The translations under genes and the position numbers were made by a program. Of a DNA stretch of 64,000 nucleotides, positions 24,561-35,824 are shown in pieces. The notes below the pieces were generated by a model. That model was not told where the DNA came from and did no database searches. It saw nothing but the letters and a program-made list of their open reading frames with translations. Numbering within the stretch: position 1 is the first letter of the stretch; each line of letters opens with the position of its first letter. This stretch comes from Henckelia pumila (Eukaryota; Streptophyta; Magnoliopsida; Lamiales; Gesneriaceae), in contig NC_133121.1 of NCBI RefSeq assembly GCF_033568475.1, forward strand, positions 8,184,001 through 8,248,000. The letters run 5' to 3'.

Positions 24561-24897
24561 AAAGGACAGAAAAAGTCTTCTACCCAGCTCCACATTTCCT
24601 CCGTAACCACTCTTCTTCATTTGTCCAAAAACTATTGCCATTCCATTTTCTATAATCAACGCAGGAAGAAGATTTTCTATTTTTCCCCAACTTCTCCCTT
24701 TACGATTCCGGAGAATTTTATTCTTCTTCTTCTTCTTATTATTTTTTGGAATCCCTTGAATCCCTTATTGTCTTTTGATGGGAAAACGTGGCGTGGCCGG
24801 TGAAAGGAATTGAATGGCCATGATCGAGGAAGCTGTGCGATCAATACGAATTTCATATCTAAAAACTGAGGAAAAGGGATTATTATGATTGGTTTGG
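24560..24897 (+). promoter_or_regulatory. CASP-like gene 5' leader region
   Basis: The stretch before the start codon is pyrimidine-rich (TTCTTCTTCTTCTTCTTATT at about 24722), typical of a plant 5' UTR. No clear TATA box could be assigned. A short upstream ATG at 24829 opens a frame that ends before the main start. Confidence 0.4.
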
Positions 24898-26597
24898 ATG
24901 GAAGAATTGCCGGGTTCTCTGGGGACAAGCGCGAGCTTGGCCTTGAGATTGGGACAAGCCATGTTTGCTGTTGCTTCATTGCTTTTCATGTGTTTAGATG
25001 TTGAGTTCTACAGTTACACTGCTTTCTGGTAATCCTAAATCTTAAATGTTAAATTTTTGTAAAATAATTCTAGGTAATGAATCTTTTCTTGTAGGTTATT
25101 GGATACAGATTCTTTGTAAATTGATTATAACAACCTTGCCTTTTGTTTTCTTTTTACTATTTGATTGCTTTTGTTTTTGAGTTTCTTGCGTATATAAAAT
25201 TGGGTTGATCGTCAACGGGGCGAAGGGATCACACCGATTCCATATTAACAAATTTTAAGCTACCTTCCTCTCTTAATCATTGGTGGTTGTGAGTGGTTAA
25301 GACATAACATCTTTTGTTTGACATTTTTTAGTGGCATTAGTAGAATCCAGAATACGATGCGTGCAGAGAATAAGTAAATATCGCAACCTTTTTAAATTAA
25401 GAAGGGAGATCAAAGAGTTGCATTTTAATATGTTGAATGCAAACGAGTGGTTTTGGGCTATGGAGCTTGGTAAGTTGCAAATATATATGGAAGGATAATT
25501 GTTTGTGTTTGTGGTGGATTGAATTATGAATCTTGGCAGAGAATGTTGTGCTTCCATTGTTATGCAAGAGGATCAGTAAAGATAATATATGTCGTGTCGT
25601 AAGATTTGGTTTTGCTTCTGATTCGACTCATCTCGGTTTTTTGGACTTCAGTTAAAGACGAGGAGGGATTATGTGATGTTTTTTGTTATGGATAATAAAT
25701 GAACGTGACACTTAAACATTGATAAATGGTTGAAGAAAGAATATGCATGATTAGTTTCTTATGGTGGATATCATGCATGCCCTGTTTCTCTGTCTTGTAA
25801 TGAGAAGGTGAAGAATGGGAAAATTCAGTTATTTAGAGTGGTTTTCTCATATATTACTCTAATAATTAGTCGGCTCTCATGGATGGAACTGCTTTCTTCA
25901 TTAGGAGACAACAGAAGATGGGAAATTTGGTTTTTTCATTTAACAACCTTTGAAGAGGTAATAAGTTAAATAGTAGGTATAGAAATAGACATAAAAGTTG
26001 TATCTTATCTTATATATACATTAGGCAATCTATATCATATTTATTTTCATCTTTTCCGTGATTCTTTGCTGCTGCATTGTCCACAGAAAAATCCTTCACG
26101 TTTGTTAAGATATGGACACTTCTGTATTGTTCTTGCACGCGTGAGTGATTGCTTTTTTTCACATATTTGTGATAAAATTTTCTGCTTGCAGCTTCTTGGT
26201 TACTATCATGGGCTTAACGATTCCATGGAGCTTGACTTTGGCGGTCGTAGACATATACCTTGTCTTCTTCAAACGCGCACCTAATCAAGTCAGCATACTC
26301 GCCATTGTCCTCATGGGAGATTGGGTAACTAAAAGCCTCATCAAACACATTTTTGCATCTAACAGAAACAACACAATAACGTCCCCAAAACAAAAATTTC
26401 TGCAGGTCCTATCATTTCTATCGCTTGGTGCGTCCTGTTCAACAGCCAGTGTGACCAATCTTTTGCTTTCTGCCGGTGGCTTCTGCGGCTTAAAGTTATG
26501 CACACGATATCAGCTCTCGGCTGCTATGGCATTCTTGTCCTGGTTTCTGCTATTTGCCTCATCTCTCTTCAATCTTTGGCTGCTTCCTTCTCTATAG
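24898..26597 (+). CDS. CASPL5C: CASP-like membrane protein, family 5C
   Basis: This is a CASPL protein of the MARVEL-like four-helix class. CASPs build membrane scaffolds such as the Casparian strip domain; family 5 functions are poorly known. Three exons were read: 24898-25028, 26192-26324 and 26406-26597, joined at GT-AG sites (phase 2, then phase 0), giving 151 aa, the normal length. The start MEELPGSLGTSASLALRLGQ matches family 5 N termini. Predicted membrane helices lie at about residues 18-38, 45-67, 79-101 and 125-148. Conserved stretches are TIMGLTIPWSLTLAVVDIY, GDWVLSFLSLGA across the exon 2/3 junction, ASVTNLLL, and YQLSAAMAFLSWFLLFASS with terminal LWLLPSL. Intron 2 is only 81 nt, a multiple of three and free of stops, so retaining it would add 27 residues without changing frame. 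The first intron is 1,163 nt. Intact. The 5C assignment is from remembered sequence. Confidence 0.93.
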
Positions 26598-27464
26598 CTC
26601 ATCTATACACCTTGCATTTTCCATTTCTACTGTATCCGGGTTAGGCATGCAGTGATTTTTAGATTATACATGTCAAATTATAGTGTTGTTCATTGTAGGC
26701 AAAAAAATTTTTGGTTGATTGTTTTTATAGATGAAGTTTATACTTCGGAAAGAAACATGTAGAAAGTGAAATTGAAGTTGAATTATTGTTTTATTATTTT
26801 ACGAGGCACTCTCAAGTCTCAATCATAAAACCTCTCAACGTGGATGTAAGGTATGTAAAATATTATTTGTGATATTTTTCGAAAAATAGGCATTGGAGGT
26901 GTAAATTGTATCACTGGAAATTATGGTAGTGTCTGTCAGTTTCAGGATCAGTCATCCAACAAAGGTATTTGTTGGTTCCAATGAATCCTCCTCTCAATGT
27001 TACATCGACTTGCAATTTATAGATTTTGAACGCATAATTTTGGATATGATATCGAATCTTAATTGTTTTATTAAATGATGTTAATGTAGTTGATGGTAAC
27101 TGTCCAATCAAAATTTTAAAAAAATATATAACAATCCAAACATTATATTACTCGAACAAATGATTTTAACTCACCCTCTACTGGTGCATCAAATGGTAAC
27201 GATTTATCTAAATGTTATATCTAATCATAATAGGACAATTCAAATAGATGGCAATTCAAAGAAAGTGATTGCTCTCAATTTTATTCCAATGATAGAAGGA
27301 TGAAGGGCTATTCAAAATCTAAACGCACACCTAAACAAGTCAGCATACTCATAAGATGGTGGAAATTTCAGCTTTTTATTTCAACCCCATCTCACAACTA
27401 GCTAGTTTGTACCGTCTTTTGGGGATTGTGCTAATTTTGTTCACTTACTGGTGTTGTCTTCTGT
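26598..27464. other. CASP-like gene 3' region and spacer, with a small exon-like echo
   Basis: The probable 3' UTR runs to about 26790. At 27321-27350 a 30-bp stretch (ACGCACACCTAAACAAGTCA, then GCATACTC) closely resembles CASP exon 2 at 26272-26300. No other gene content is seen. Confidence 0.45.
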
Positions 27465-27632
27465 CGTTTGATCCATCTCGGTGAATTAATTGGTTGATGA
27501 CATGAGATTCTTGATTTTTTTAGGTCATCTCCAATCACAAACATCACGTTTGATCCATCTCGGTGAATTAATTGGTTGATGACATTGGATTCTTGATTTT
27601 TTTAGGTCATCTCCAATCACAAACATCACTGT
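27465..27632. repeat. 84-bp tandem duplication
   Basis: The unit starting CGTTTGATCCATCTCGGTGA occurs at 27465 and 27549 with only a couple of differences (CATGAGATTC versus CATTGGATTC). It lies at the left edge of the possible MITE at 27600-28140. Confidence 0.85.
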
Positions 27633-28140
27633 TGTGCAAGTTGTGCACTAAATTGCACTAAACACAAAATTCATCTCCAACCCATTTACATCAAATTTTA
27701 CATATAATAGTTCTTATAATTTATTTAATATCTTTTTACAAATTTAACAAAATAATTAATATTTTTATTATATAAATAATATTTTATTATTAATAAATGT
27801 AAATAATATACTAAAATTTTTAAATTTAAATTGTTTACTATTTATTTTGATAAATATATATTAAATTAATAATTGAATATTTATTGATTAAATTAACTGA
27901 ATTATTATAATAAAAAAATTTGTTCTAATATTTAATTATTCAAACAATAAAATAAATATTTAATAAATATAATAATTAAAAAAAGTAATAAAAAATTTTA
28001 AAAAAAATTTGGTGCACCCCTTTTCCTGCGCCAAATTTGGCGCAGGAATGGAGGGCACTATTTTGGTACACAAAATAGCTTGGAGCAACTCTTGCACAAA
28101 AGCACTATTTTGGTGTAGCGTTTGAGTTGCTCTTAGTGCT
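27600..28140. repeat. Possible non-autonomous DNA element
   Basis: The left part carries GGTCATCTCCAATCACAAAC and TTGTGCACTAAATTGCAC. The right part carries TTTGAGTTGCTCTTAGTGC, whose complement is similar in style (GAGCAACTC), with an AT-rich core between. A short perfect palindrome TGCGCCAAATTTGGCGCA lies at 28027-28044. Repeats of this general type are common in plants; boundaries are not resolved. Confidence 0.35.
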
Positions 28141-28299
28141 ATAGCTTTGAACTTCACACAACTTTGGTTCACGAGCGTTAATTTGCTTTTGCATCCTTGA
28201 CATCAGAATACAAGTTTTGTTGATATTAGTATATATGAGCATTATATATGAGCATTGTTCATATGCTAGATCTAACGACTCATCTTTTTATATGTGCGA

Positions 28300-30400
28300 G
28301 ATGTTCGCGTGAAAAAAAAATGGATCATGAGAATCGGATATTCCATTGTACTGCCGAATGGAGTAGCATCGACAAAACTCGGAATACACACATTTGTTAT
28401 GTGAGAAGAGTCTGTTGCTTATGCGAAATAGAAGAGAGCTAATTTCCCAGATACATACTGGAAAGCATTTATAAACATGACTCGTATTTCAAAGAAAAAT
28501 CAGATTTTTATTGTTTATCAACTGGAAAGCATTTATAAACATGACTCGTATTTCAAAGAAAAATCAGATTTTTATTGTTTATTAATTCAATTGAAGAGAC
28601 ATACATACATACATTAATTATTTTTTGAATAAAAATCCAAACACTTGGATTGGGTCAAGATGTCACTCATTATGTCTTTGTAGAAAGTTGAGTTTGATTT
28701 GGAGCCCAAAGAGTCCATCCCAAATACAGCCGAAGGCAATTTATAGTCAATTACATTTGCGGCGTCGAGGCCATAAACCCTAAATTCGAAATTCGCAAAT
28801 GAAGCGATTATAAGTACGTCTGCTTGGATCCTGCTGCTGCCTCCACGATCAATCATTACCATTTGGGGATTTCAGGTAAAAAAAATCTGTCAATTAATTT
28901 TCTCAATCATTAGTCACCGTTTCTGATGATATTTCTTCCGTCGACCCATACTTTCTTGTGTCTTTTTTTTTTTTTTTTTGTTGGAAATGTCTCTCTGTGT
29001 CTTTTTCAATATTGTCTTATGCTATTTTTAAATTTTTTCTGGATGAAATAACGAATATTTTTCGCAATGCATCTTTGCGACGCTTTTTTTTTTTAAATCG
29101 TTCGACAAATCGCGTCATTTCACCTCTCGTTCTTCATTGTTTTTTTTGTTCTTTTTTGGTCATTTGAGCATTCCTCTGAGCTCTTGTTTTCGAGGGGCAT
29201 AATGATGATAATAATTTGTTCTGAATTTCGGTTGATTGAGTTTTACCTCCTACTCATGCTGAATGCCCCTATTTAGATTTGAGGAAAAGTCCCAAAATCT
29301 TGGATATTTTCGCTTGGTATCAAAAGAAAAATATGCCCAATTTCATGGGAAATTAAATATGCACTTTTTGTATTATTTATTACTCTTACTGGAAATGTGT
29401 TTTTTGAGTAGCTTGTGATTTAATCGATGTCTCATTATTAGCAATAATGGATTGATACTTGCTTGTGATTTGTGAAAAATGGCAAAAAGTTTCATAAATT
29501 TAAAGCTGTGGGGAAGCTCGAGCATTTATTTATTCATATAGATTTTCAAGAGAAGAAATGTGGCAATGATGAGAAACTCACGACTCTTTTCTTTCAAGAG
29601 ATGAGGTAACCTCTCAAACATTCATTTGAGAGGAAGCTATGATTTGTTTTTCAAGCACTTTTGAGCCACTATCTCTGTATTTTTTTAATATACTCTTCTT
29701 TAAAGTTTCATAAACATGTTGATTAATAATAATTTAGGCTGTTACATTATAATGTGTACCATAATTGAGCCCACCAATAAATTATTAAATTCCTACAAGT
29801 AAATTGGTATGCTTCATAATGCAATAAGTAGGCACAGATATTGTCAAAGTTGGATGCTTTATGTTGTGGTTAGTGGAGTTGAGCTGATAAATTAATGATC
29901 CTCTCTCTATTCTTTTTTTTTTGTATTGCGTTTGTCACTTTTGGCGAGATTAATCTATTGGTTATGCTTGCTTAATTAAATATTATTAAAAATAACATAA
30001 TTTATTCAAATGTGACAAAAGTAGGTGTATCAGTATTACCTTGCATTACAATCCGGGGTCAAGTGTCTCCTGATTTTCTGTGTGGAACACCTGTACCTGT
30101 TCATCCAAAAAATAAAAATGAAAATATGAGTCCTCCGAATCAATTATTATTTTATATTTTTAATTAAAAAATTAAGAATACCAGGTACTAATCCTGAGTT
30201 CTTGGTACTTATTAGAAACTGGTGTTTTCTAAAAACGTCTCTAAACTTAGAGACAGTTTTTAGTTTTAGCAGCGGTATTTTTTTTTTGGAATGAACATAA
30301 CATATGAATTTCGCGAAGGTGACCAATCTGATCTACTTAGAGACGGTTTTTAAAAAACATATAAATCAGCGATGGTGTTATAAAAACTGTCACTGATTTT
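28300..30400 (+). repeat. Segment B of the triplicated PPR-upstream sequence
   Basis: It is collinear with segment A (7850-10010) over about 2 kb and with segment C (31215-32205) over about 1 kb. It has the exon-like stretch with AAACCCTAAATTCG at about 28777, a donor-like TTTCAG/GTAAAA at about 28876, and GTTGGATGCTTTAT at about 29852, where C enters the PPR coding sequence but B does not. It lacks the SINE present in A. A 64-bp tandem duplication lies at 28457-28584. B and A share a further 500 bp past the point where C diverges, so A and B are closer to each other there than to C. Confidence 0.75.
28457..28584. repeat. 64-bp tandem duplication
   Basis: The unit ACTGGAAAGCATTTATAAAC... occurs at 28457 and 28521 and is nearly identical throughout. 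Segment A has only one copy of the corresponding sequence (about 8125-8190), so the duplication arose in B. Confidence 0.88.
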
Positions 30401-31214
30401 GGTTAAGAATTCAATATTTGTTTATGATTTTAAATCATTCGCAAGCTAACGATTATTAGCTGATATTAAGAAGGTGATTAAACTTTAATCCCGACTTTGT
30501 TTAGTTAAACTTGATAGGATAATGAAGTACTTACATACATAAAAGAATTCATTATCTGTTGCTTATTTCAAATCATATGTTTTTTTATCTGCATTAGTTA
30601 GCTCTTCACATATCTGAGCTAATTCGATATCTCATTTAGTTAGTGTTGTTCTAGTTAGTTTTTTCACATAGATTAGATAATTCAATAACTATTTTTGTTA
30701 CAACTGCTTTAGTTAGATTTTTACATAGATTAGCTAATCTATATCTTCTACTTTTTTTAAAAGTATTTATTTCCTATTTGTTATACATTTGATTATCGGT
30801 GCATTTCTTATATTCATGTCTCTAAGCTAATGCATGTATCTATCTATACAATACTCAGGCGCATTTTTGAAAAAGGAGTCAAATTGTAGCATGAGGTGAA
30901 AATAAAACAGTTGGAAGAACTTACAAAAGAAGGTATGCTACAACACACTACTCCATATGAATCTAAAATAAAAGCATGAAATGAAAAGATTACCGTTTGG
31001 TATTTTTCTTTTCTGTATCTTGCCATTTACAACAGTAGATGATGTCAACCTTTTCATTCTTCCTTCTAACCTTTGAAATGTAGCAGTGTTTGTTAAATTT
31101 GAGAAAATGAGAGTTGCTGGCAAATACATTGCGTTTCACCATACAAATTTTTTAGAAAGGGTAAAGATATATACTTTTTTTCTCACAATCATCAGATAAA
31201 TATGTAAACAAAAT
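30401..31214. other. Spacer between segments B and C
   Basis: AT-rich, with a loosely repeated phrase TTAGTTAG...TTTTCACATA(G)ATTAG near 30597-30740. No gene is seen. Confidence 0.5.
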
Positions 31215-32205
31215 AATTACCATTTGGGGGTTTCAGGTGAAAGAATCATCAATCAATTCATTTTCTCAATCATTAATCTTCCTCTGTTGACCCATACTGT
31301 CTTTTCAATATTATCTTAAGCATTTTTTAAAAAATTAATTTCGTCTAGATGACATAACGAGAATTTTTTCGCGATGCGTGTTTGTTGCGAACAGATTGCT
31401 TGTGCTACTCGATTGAATTCCTTTTTTTAAAATTGTGCGACAAGTTCGCAACATTTCACTTTTCGTTTTCTTCGTCTGTTTTTTTTTGGGTCATTTGGGC
31501 ATTCCTCCGAGTTCTTGTTTTCGAGGGGCATAATGATGATATTAATTTGTTCTGAATTTCGGTTGATTGAGTTTTACCTCCTACTCATGCTGAATGCCCC
31601 TATTCAGATTCGAGAACGTTAAAAGTCCCAAAATCTTGGATTTTTTTGCTCGGTATCAAATGAAAAATATGCCCAATTTCATGGGAAATTAAATATGCAC
31701 TTTTTGTATTATTTGTTACTCTTACTGGAAATGTGTGTTTTGAGTAGCTTCTAATTTAAGGGATGGCTCACTATTAGAATAATGGATCGAGTACTTGATT
31801 GTGATACTATTTTTTTAAAAAAAAAAAATTGGCAAAAAGTTTCTTAAATTTAAAGCTGTGGGGAAGCTCAAGCATTTATTTATTCATATAGATTTTCAAG
31901 AGAAGTAATGTGGCAATGATGAGAAACTCAAGACACTTTTCTTTCAAGAGATGAAGTAACCTCTCAATCATTCATTTGAGAGGAAGCAGTGATTTGTTTT
32001 TCAAGCACTTTTGAGCCGCTATCTCTGTATGTTTTTTTAATATATTTTTCTTTAAATTTTCGTACACACGTTGATTAATAATAATTTAGGTTGCATAATT
32101 GCATTTTAATGTGTGCCATAATTGAGCCCACCAATAGATTATTAAATTCCTACAAATAAATTGGTATGCTTCATAATGCAGTAACCAGGTACAAATATTG
32201 TCAAG
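31215..32205 (+). promoter_or_regulatory. Segment C: PPR leader/intron region
   Basis: It begins at TACCATTTGGGGGTTTCAG/GTGAAAG, matching the exon end and donor of segments A and B, and runs to an acceptor-like ACCAG at 32184-32188, 35 bp before the PPR start codon. This suggests a 5' UTR intron of about 950 bp. The sequence upstream of the donor that A and B carry (with the AAACCCTAA motif) is missing here. The PPR transcript may therefore start close by or from segment B; transcript data would decide. Confidence 0.5.
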
Positions 32206-32223
32206 TTGGATGCTTTATCTTTC

Positions 32224-34068
32224 ATGAGCCAACTGAAAGTCATTCACGGCCAAATAATCCTTCGAGGTCTCACACACGATAACATCACTCTCAGCAAGCT
32301 CATTTCCTTCTGCGCTTTGGATCCATTCGGGAATCTTCAATATGCGCACTATTTGTTCGGAAAAATTCCCAATCCGAACCGATACATGTACAACATATTA
32401 ATAAGGGCCTCTTTGAATGGCCAGCAGTCGGAAAAGGCTTTCTCTCTATATGGACAAATGGTTAATTCTGGGATTTTTCCGAATGAGTTTACCTTTCCGT
32501 TTATACTGAAAGCGTGTGGAGTTCAGAAGGCATACCTGGAAGGGACTTTGGTTCATGGGTTTGCTCTAAAATTGGGTTTTTCTGAAGTTTATGTATTTGT
32601 GCAAAATGCCTTGATCAATTTGTACGTTTGTTGTGGGAAGATTGAGTGTGCCAGGAAAGTCTTTGATAGCATTGAGATCAGGAATTTAGTGTCATGGAAC
32701 TCGATGATCGGTGGATATGCGAAAATGGGTAGTTGGGAAGAAGCATTTTGTCTTTTCCATGAGATGAGGGATGCAGGCTTCGAGCCTAATGGGCATACCA
32801 TTGTTAGTCTGCTCTCACTTTGCTCGAGAATTTACGATATGAAGCTGGGGAGGTTTGTTCATTGGTATATTGAGATTACTGGGCTCCATATCGATGTTTA
32901 TGTGCAAAATGCGCTTTTGGATATGTATGCCAAGTGTGGGCAATTGCTTAAGGCTGGAGCAGTTTTTATACGAATGGTTGATAAAAATGTGGTTTCTTGG
33001 ACTTCCATGGTTAGTGCATATGCTAAACATGGATTTGTTGAATTAGCTGAGAATGTTTTTGACCAAATGCCTGTGAAAAATGTTGTTTCTTGGAATTCAA
33101 TGATTTCGTGTTATCTCCAAAATGGTCAATACAAGAAATCATTAGAACTCTTCTTCCAAATGTGTGATACTGGTGTACTTCCTGATGAGACAACCATGGT
33201 TAGTGCCCTTTCGGCTTGTGGTCAACTAGGTGATTTGGTTACAGGAAAGAAACTGCATGTCTACTGCCATGATAATGAGGTGAAATCTACGGTCACTTTG
33301 TTTAATTCCCTTGTAGACATGTATGCAAAATGTGGTTCAACAGAACTAGCTTTCGATGTCTTTCTGAAAATGCCGGAGAAAAATATCGTCTCGTGGAATA
33401 TAATGATTAGTTCCCTTGCATTACATGGCTTTGGATATAAAGCGATCGAACTTTTTCAAGAGATGGAAACTTCTGGGATACAGCCTGATGCAATAACTTT
33501 CACTGGCTTGCTTTCTGCTTGTTCTCATTGTGGCCTAATTGATCTTGGTAGATATTTCTTTAACAAAATGAGTCATATATACAAAATACATCATGATATT
33601 GAACATTATGCGTGTATGATTGACATTCTTGGCCGTGGAGGATGCCTTGAAGAGGCTGTCTCGTTGGTTGGGAAAATGGAAATGAGGCCGGATAGAGTTA
33701 TTTGGGGTGCTTTGCTTGGTGCTTGCAGAATACATAAAAATGTTCTAATTGCAAAATTAGTATTAAAGCATATTTTGGAACTGGAACCTTATACAGGGGG
33801 GTTGTACGTTCTCATGTCAAACATTTTCTGCGAAGCTCAACAATGGAATGACACAAAGAAGATGTGGAAACTAATGAAGGATTATGGTGTGCAAAAGCAT
33901 GAAGCTGTCAGCACGATTGAAATCGGTGGCCGGCTTTCTGGATTCATGGTTGATGACAAGAAACATCAAATGTCTGATCTTGTATACAATGTGCTCAGTC
34001 AACTGATGGATCACTTAAAATCCGAACCGTATGATTCTAGTCTTGTGTTATCTGCACATTCTTGTTAA
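32224..34068 (+). CDS. PLS-class pentatricopeptide repeat protein, E/E+ subgroup
   Basis: PPR proteins of this class bind organellar RNA one base per repeat, usually to guide C-to-U editing or other processing. The single coding exon gives 614 aa from the first ATG (MSQLKVIHGQIILRG). About twelve or more repeats are visible, with typical words: NALINLYVCCGKIECARKVF, LVSWNSMIGGYAKMG, NALLDMYAKCG, NVVSWTSMVSAYAKHG, NSLVDMYAKCG and NIVSWNIMISSLALHGFG. The C terminus has an E domain (RVIWGALLGACRIHKN) and an E+-like tail (STIEIGGRLSGFMVDDKKHQ), and no DYW deaminase domain. The open frame continues upstream of the ATG to the probable splice acceptor at 32188, with no earlier ATG. A 5-codon upstream ORF (ATG at 32210) ends in TGA overlapping the main ATG as ATGA. 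No clear organelle targeting peptide precedes the repeats, which is odd. Intact. The exact ortholog was not identified. Confidence 0.93.
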   Translation: MSQLKVIHGQIILRGLTHDNITLSKLISFCALDPFGNLQYAHYLFGKIPNPNRYMYNILIRASLNGQQSEKAFSLYGQMVNSGIFPNEFTFPFILKACGVQKAYLEGTLVHGFALKLGFSEVYVFVQNALINLYVCCGKIECARKVFDSIEIRNLVSWNSMIGGYAKMGSWEEAFCLFHEMRDAGFEPNGHTIVSLLSLCSRIYDMKLGRFVHWYIEITGLHIDVYVQNALLDMYAKCGQLLKAGAVFIRMVDKNVVSWTSMVSAYAKHGFVELAENVFDQMPVKNVVSWNSMISCYLQNGQYKKSLELFFQMCDTGVLPDETTMVSALSACGQLGDLVTGKKLHVYCHDNEVKSTVTLFNSLVDMYAKCGSTELAFDVFLKMPEKNIVSWNIMISSLALHGFGYKAIELFQEMETSGIQPDAITFTGLLSACSHCGLIDLGRYFFNKMSHIYKIHHDIEHYACMIDILGRGGCLEEAVSLVGKMEMRPDRVIWGALLGACRIHKNVLIAKLVLKHILELEPYTGGLYVLMSNIFCEAQQWNDTKKMWKLMKDYGVQKHEAVSTIEIGGRLSGFMVDDKKHQMSDLVYNVLSQLMDHLKSEPYDSSLVLSAHSC

Positions 34069-35014
34069 GCTAATGCTGAGTGTAAAAAAATTATACATGT
34101 AGTTAAAGTTTGATCCCTTTACCCCCTGTCTCCTCGGGTGGAGGAAAATTTTTATACGCCAAAATGGCAACTAAATCGGAAATTTGGTTCCATTTGACCC
34201 ATTTGAAAGCCAAAAATTGTATATGTAATTCTGAAGTTTAACCCTTTTGACCCATTTTGAAAATTCAGTTTTGTTTTTTCGATTTTGGTTATTATTAGAT
34301 TTATTTGGTTAAATCGGATAAATCTATTTTTAAAAAATGAAATTCAGTTTTATGGAGAAAGCGAAATAGGTGTGGTACATTTTTTATTTACTTCGTCGAC
34401 ATGTATTTTCCATCATATGTTTCGTTGATTGTTTTTATAGGAAATATTTTGTTTGTTTATTAATCTTTTATTTTATTATCATGATTTTCTTTCCTTTTTT
34501 TCCCCCGTTTTTGCTGTATTTGAAGGTGTTTAGCTGGTGCGATTCTATTAGTTAACTGTATAATTGATATCACTGCACTACAAATAAAGTGGCTTCACAT
34601 CTCTATCTACATTAAAGTTGATTGTACACTATAAAGAGGGTTTAAAACTAGTGCAAGACTGGAGATCCACGAGATATATTGGTTTTTTTTTTTGAGATGC
34701 AAGCACTCGCTAACCAGAAGATGATCTTAGCTACATCGGTGCCATTGTTGCAGAAGTTAGTTATCTTCTCAATTGTTGGCCACGAATTATGTTAACACAC
34801 AATAGAAGAACGACAAATGCGGTGGAACACAGTTTTGTTTTTTTGTTTATTCCCCATTTCTTTTGTTTGAGAGGATGAAAATTTTTCTTTTTGATGGATG
34901 AATCTTATAAATAAGGACATCTTTTATTTGCAATAAATTACAAGTTCTTGCCCTTAGAAAAAAAAAAAAGTTGATTGTACAATTTGCATGAATTAAATTG
35001 GAGTCTAATAGCTA
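34069..35014. other. PPR 3' region and spacer
   Basis: T-rich sequence without a recognisable gene. Confidence 0.5.
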
Positions 35015-35130
35015 CCCGGGTTCGATCTTCGTGTAGCGTATATTTCCTGCTGAAATATTGTGAGGTATGCTCTGAGGGTTAGCCATGTTGCTCCCTTTTT
35101 TAGGTCCCTGTCGTTCGTGCATATCCCTCG
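35015..35130 (+). mobile_element. tRNA-derived SINE (family 2), 5'-truncated copy
   Basis: It begins at the B box (CCGGGTTCGATCTTCGTGTAG) and continues CTGCTGAAATATTGT, GGTATGCTCTGAGGGTT, CTCCCTTTTTTAGGTCCCTG and TCGTTCGTGCATATCCC. This matches, in order and in opposite orientation, the fuller copy at 36376-36572. The A-box half is missing. Confidence 0.75.
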
Positions 35131-35503
35131 ATTTAAGCTTCGCATGAACCAATGAGCCTCTAACTCATGTAGAATGGAACCCCTTCAGAGTCAACCCTTT
35201 TTACATATTAAGCACAAGGCTGTTTAATAAAGATAAAATTTAGAGCCATTTTTTGTCGGTTTTTTTGTTGCTTCTTTTATTCGTCATTTTAAATTGTAGT
35301 TTAGTTTTTTTTTTTTTTTTTTTTGGTTTTTTAACTTTCTTTTATTTGAATATTTCAAATCACAGTTTTGTCTTATTAATTTTTACAAGTGATTTATTTC
35401 ATTTAGTTACAATTATTTCAAATTACCATACGATCTCTCCCTATTTTTTACATTTACAATATTACTTTTCTTCAAATATTAATTGAACTATTTATTAAAA
35501 AAA

Positions 35504-35824
35504 AAGAAATTTCATATATCACCCTTGTGAAATCTTGGGTTTGCTGATACCCCTATGAAATATTTTTAAGCTAATAACCCCCTATGATTCTAGATTTATA
35601 GCATGAACATCCCTTCTGATTAAAAAAGACGAAAATACCCTTGACTTTTATGTACTCTTTAATTTATCATTTATTTTATGTAGGGGTATTTTCGTCATTT
35701 TTTAGCTGAAAAGGGTGTGTATGCTACAAATCTAGAATCACAGTGGGTTATTAGCTTAAAAAATTTTCATAAAGGGTTATCAGCAAACCCGAAATTTCAC
35801 AAGGGTGATATATGCAATTTCCCC
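35504..35824. mobile_element. 321-bp foldback MITE, Mutator type
   Basis: Left and right arms of about 135 bp are inverted copies (CATATATCACCCTTGTGAAAT, GGGTTTGCTGATA, AAGCTAATAACCC, GATTCTAGATTT and GACGAAAATACCC all recur in complement). The 9-bp direct repeat TTAAAAAAA flanks it at 35495-35503 and 35825-35833, though this is low-complexity. There is no coding capacity. Confidence 0.8.

Noticed and set aside
26285-26503. Minus-strand frame across CASP exons 2-3
   Set aside because: Antisense shadow; the plus strand has clear family similarity and splice sites.
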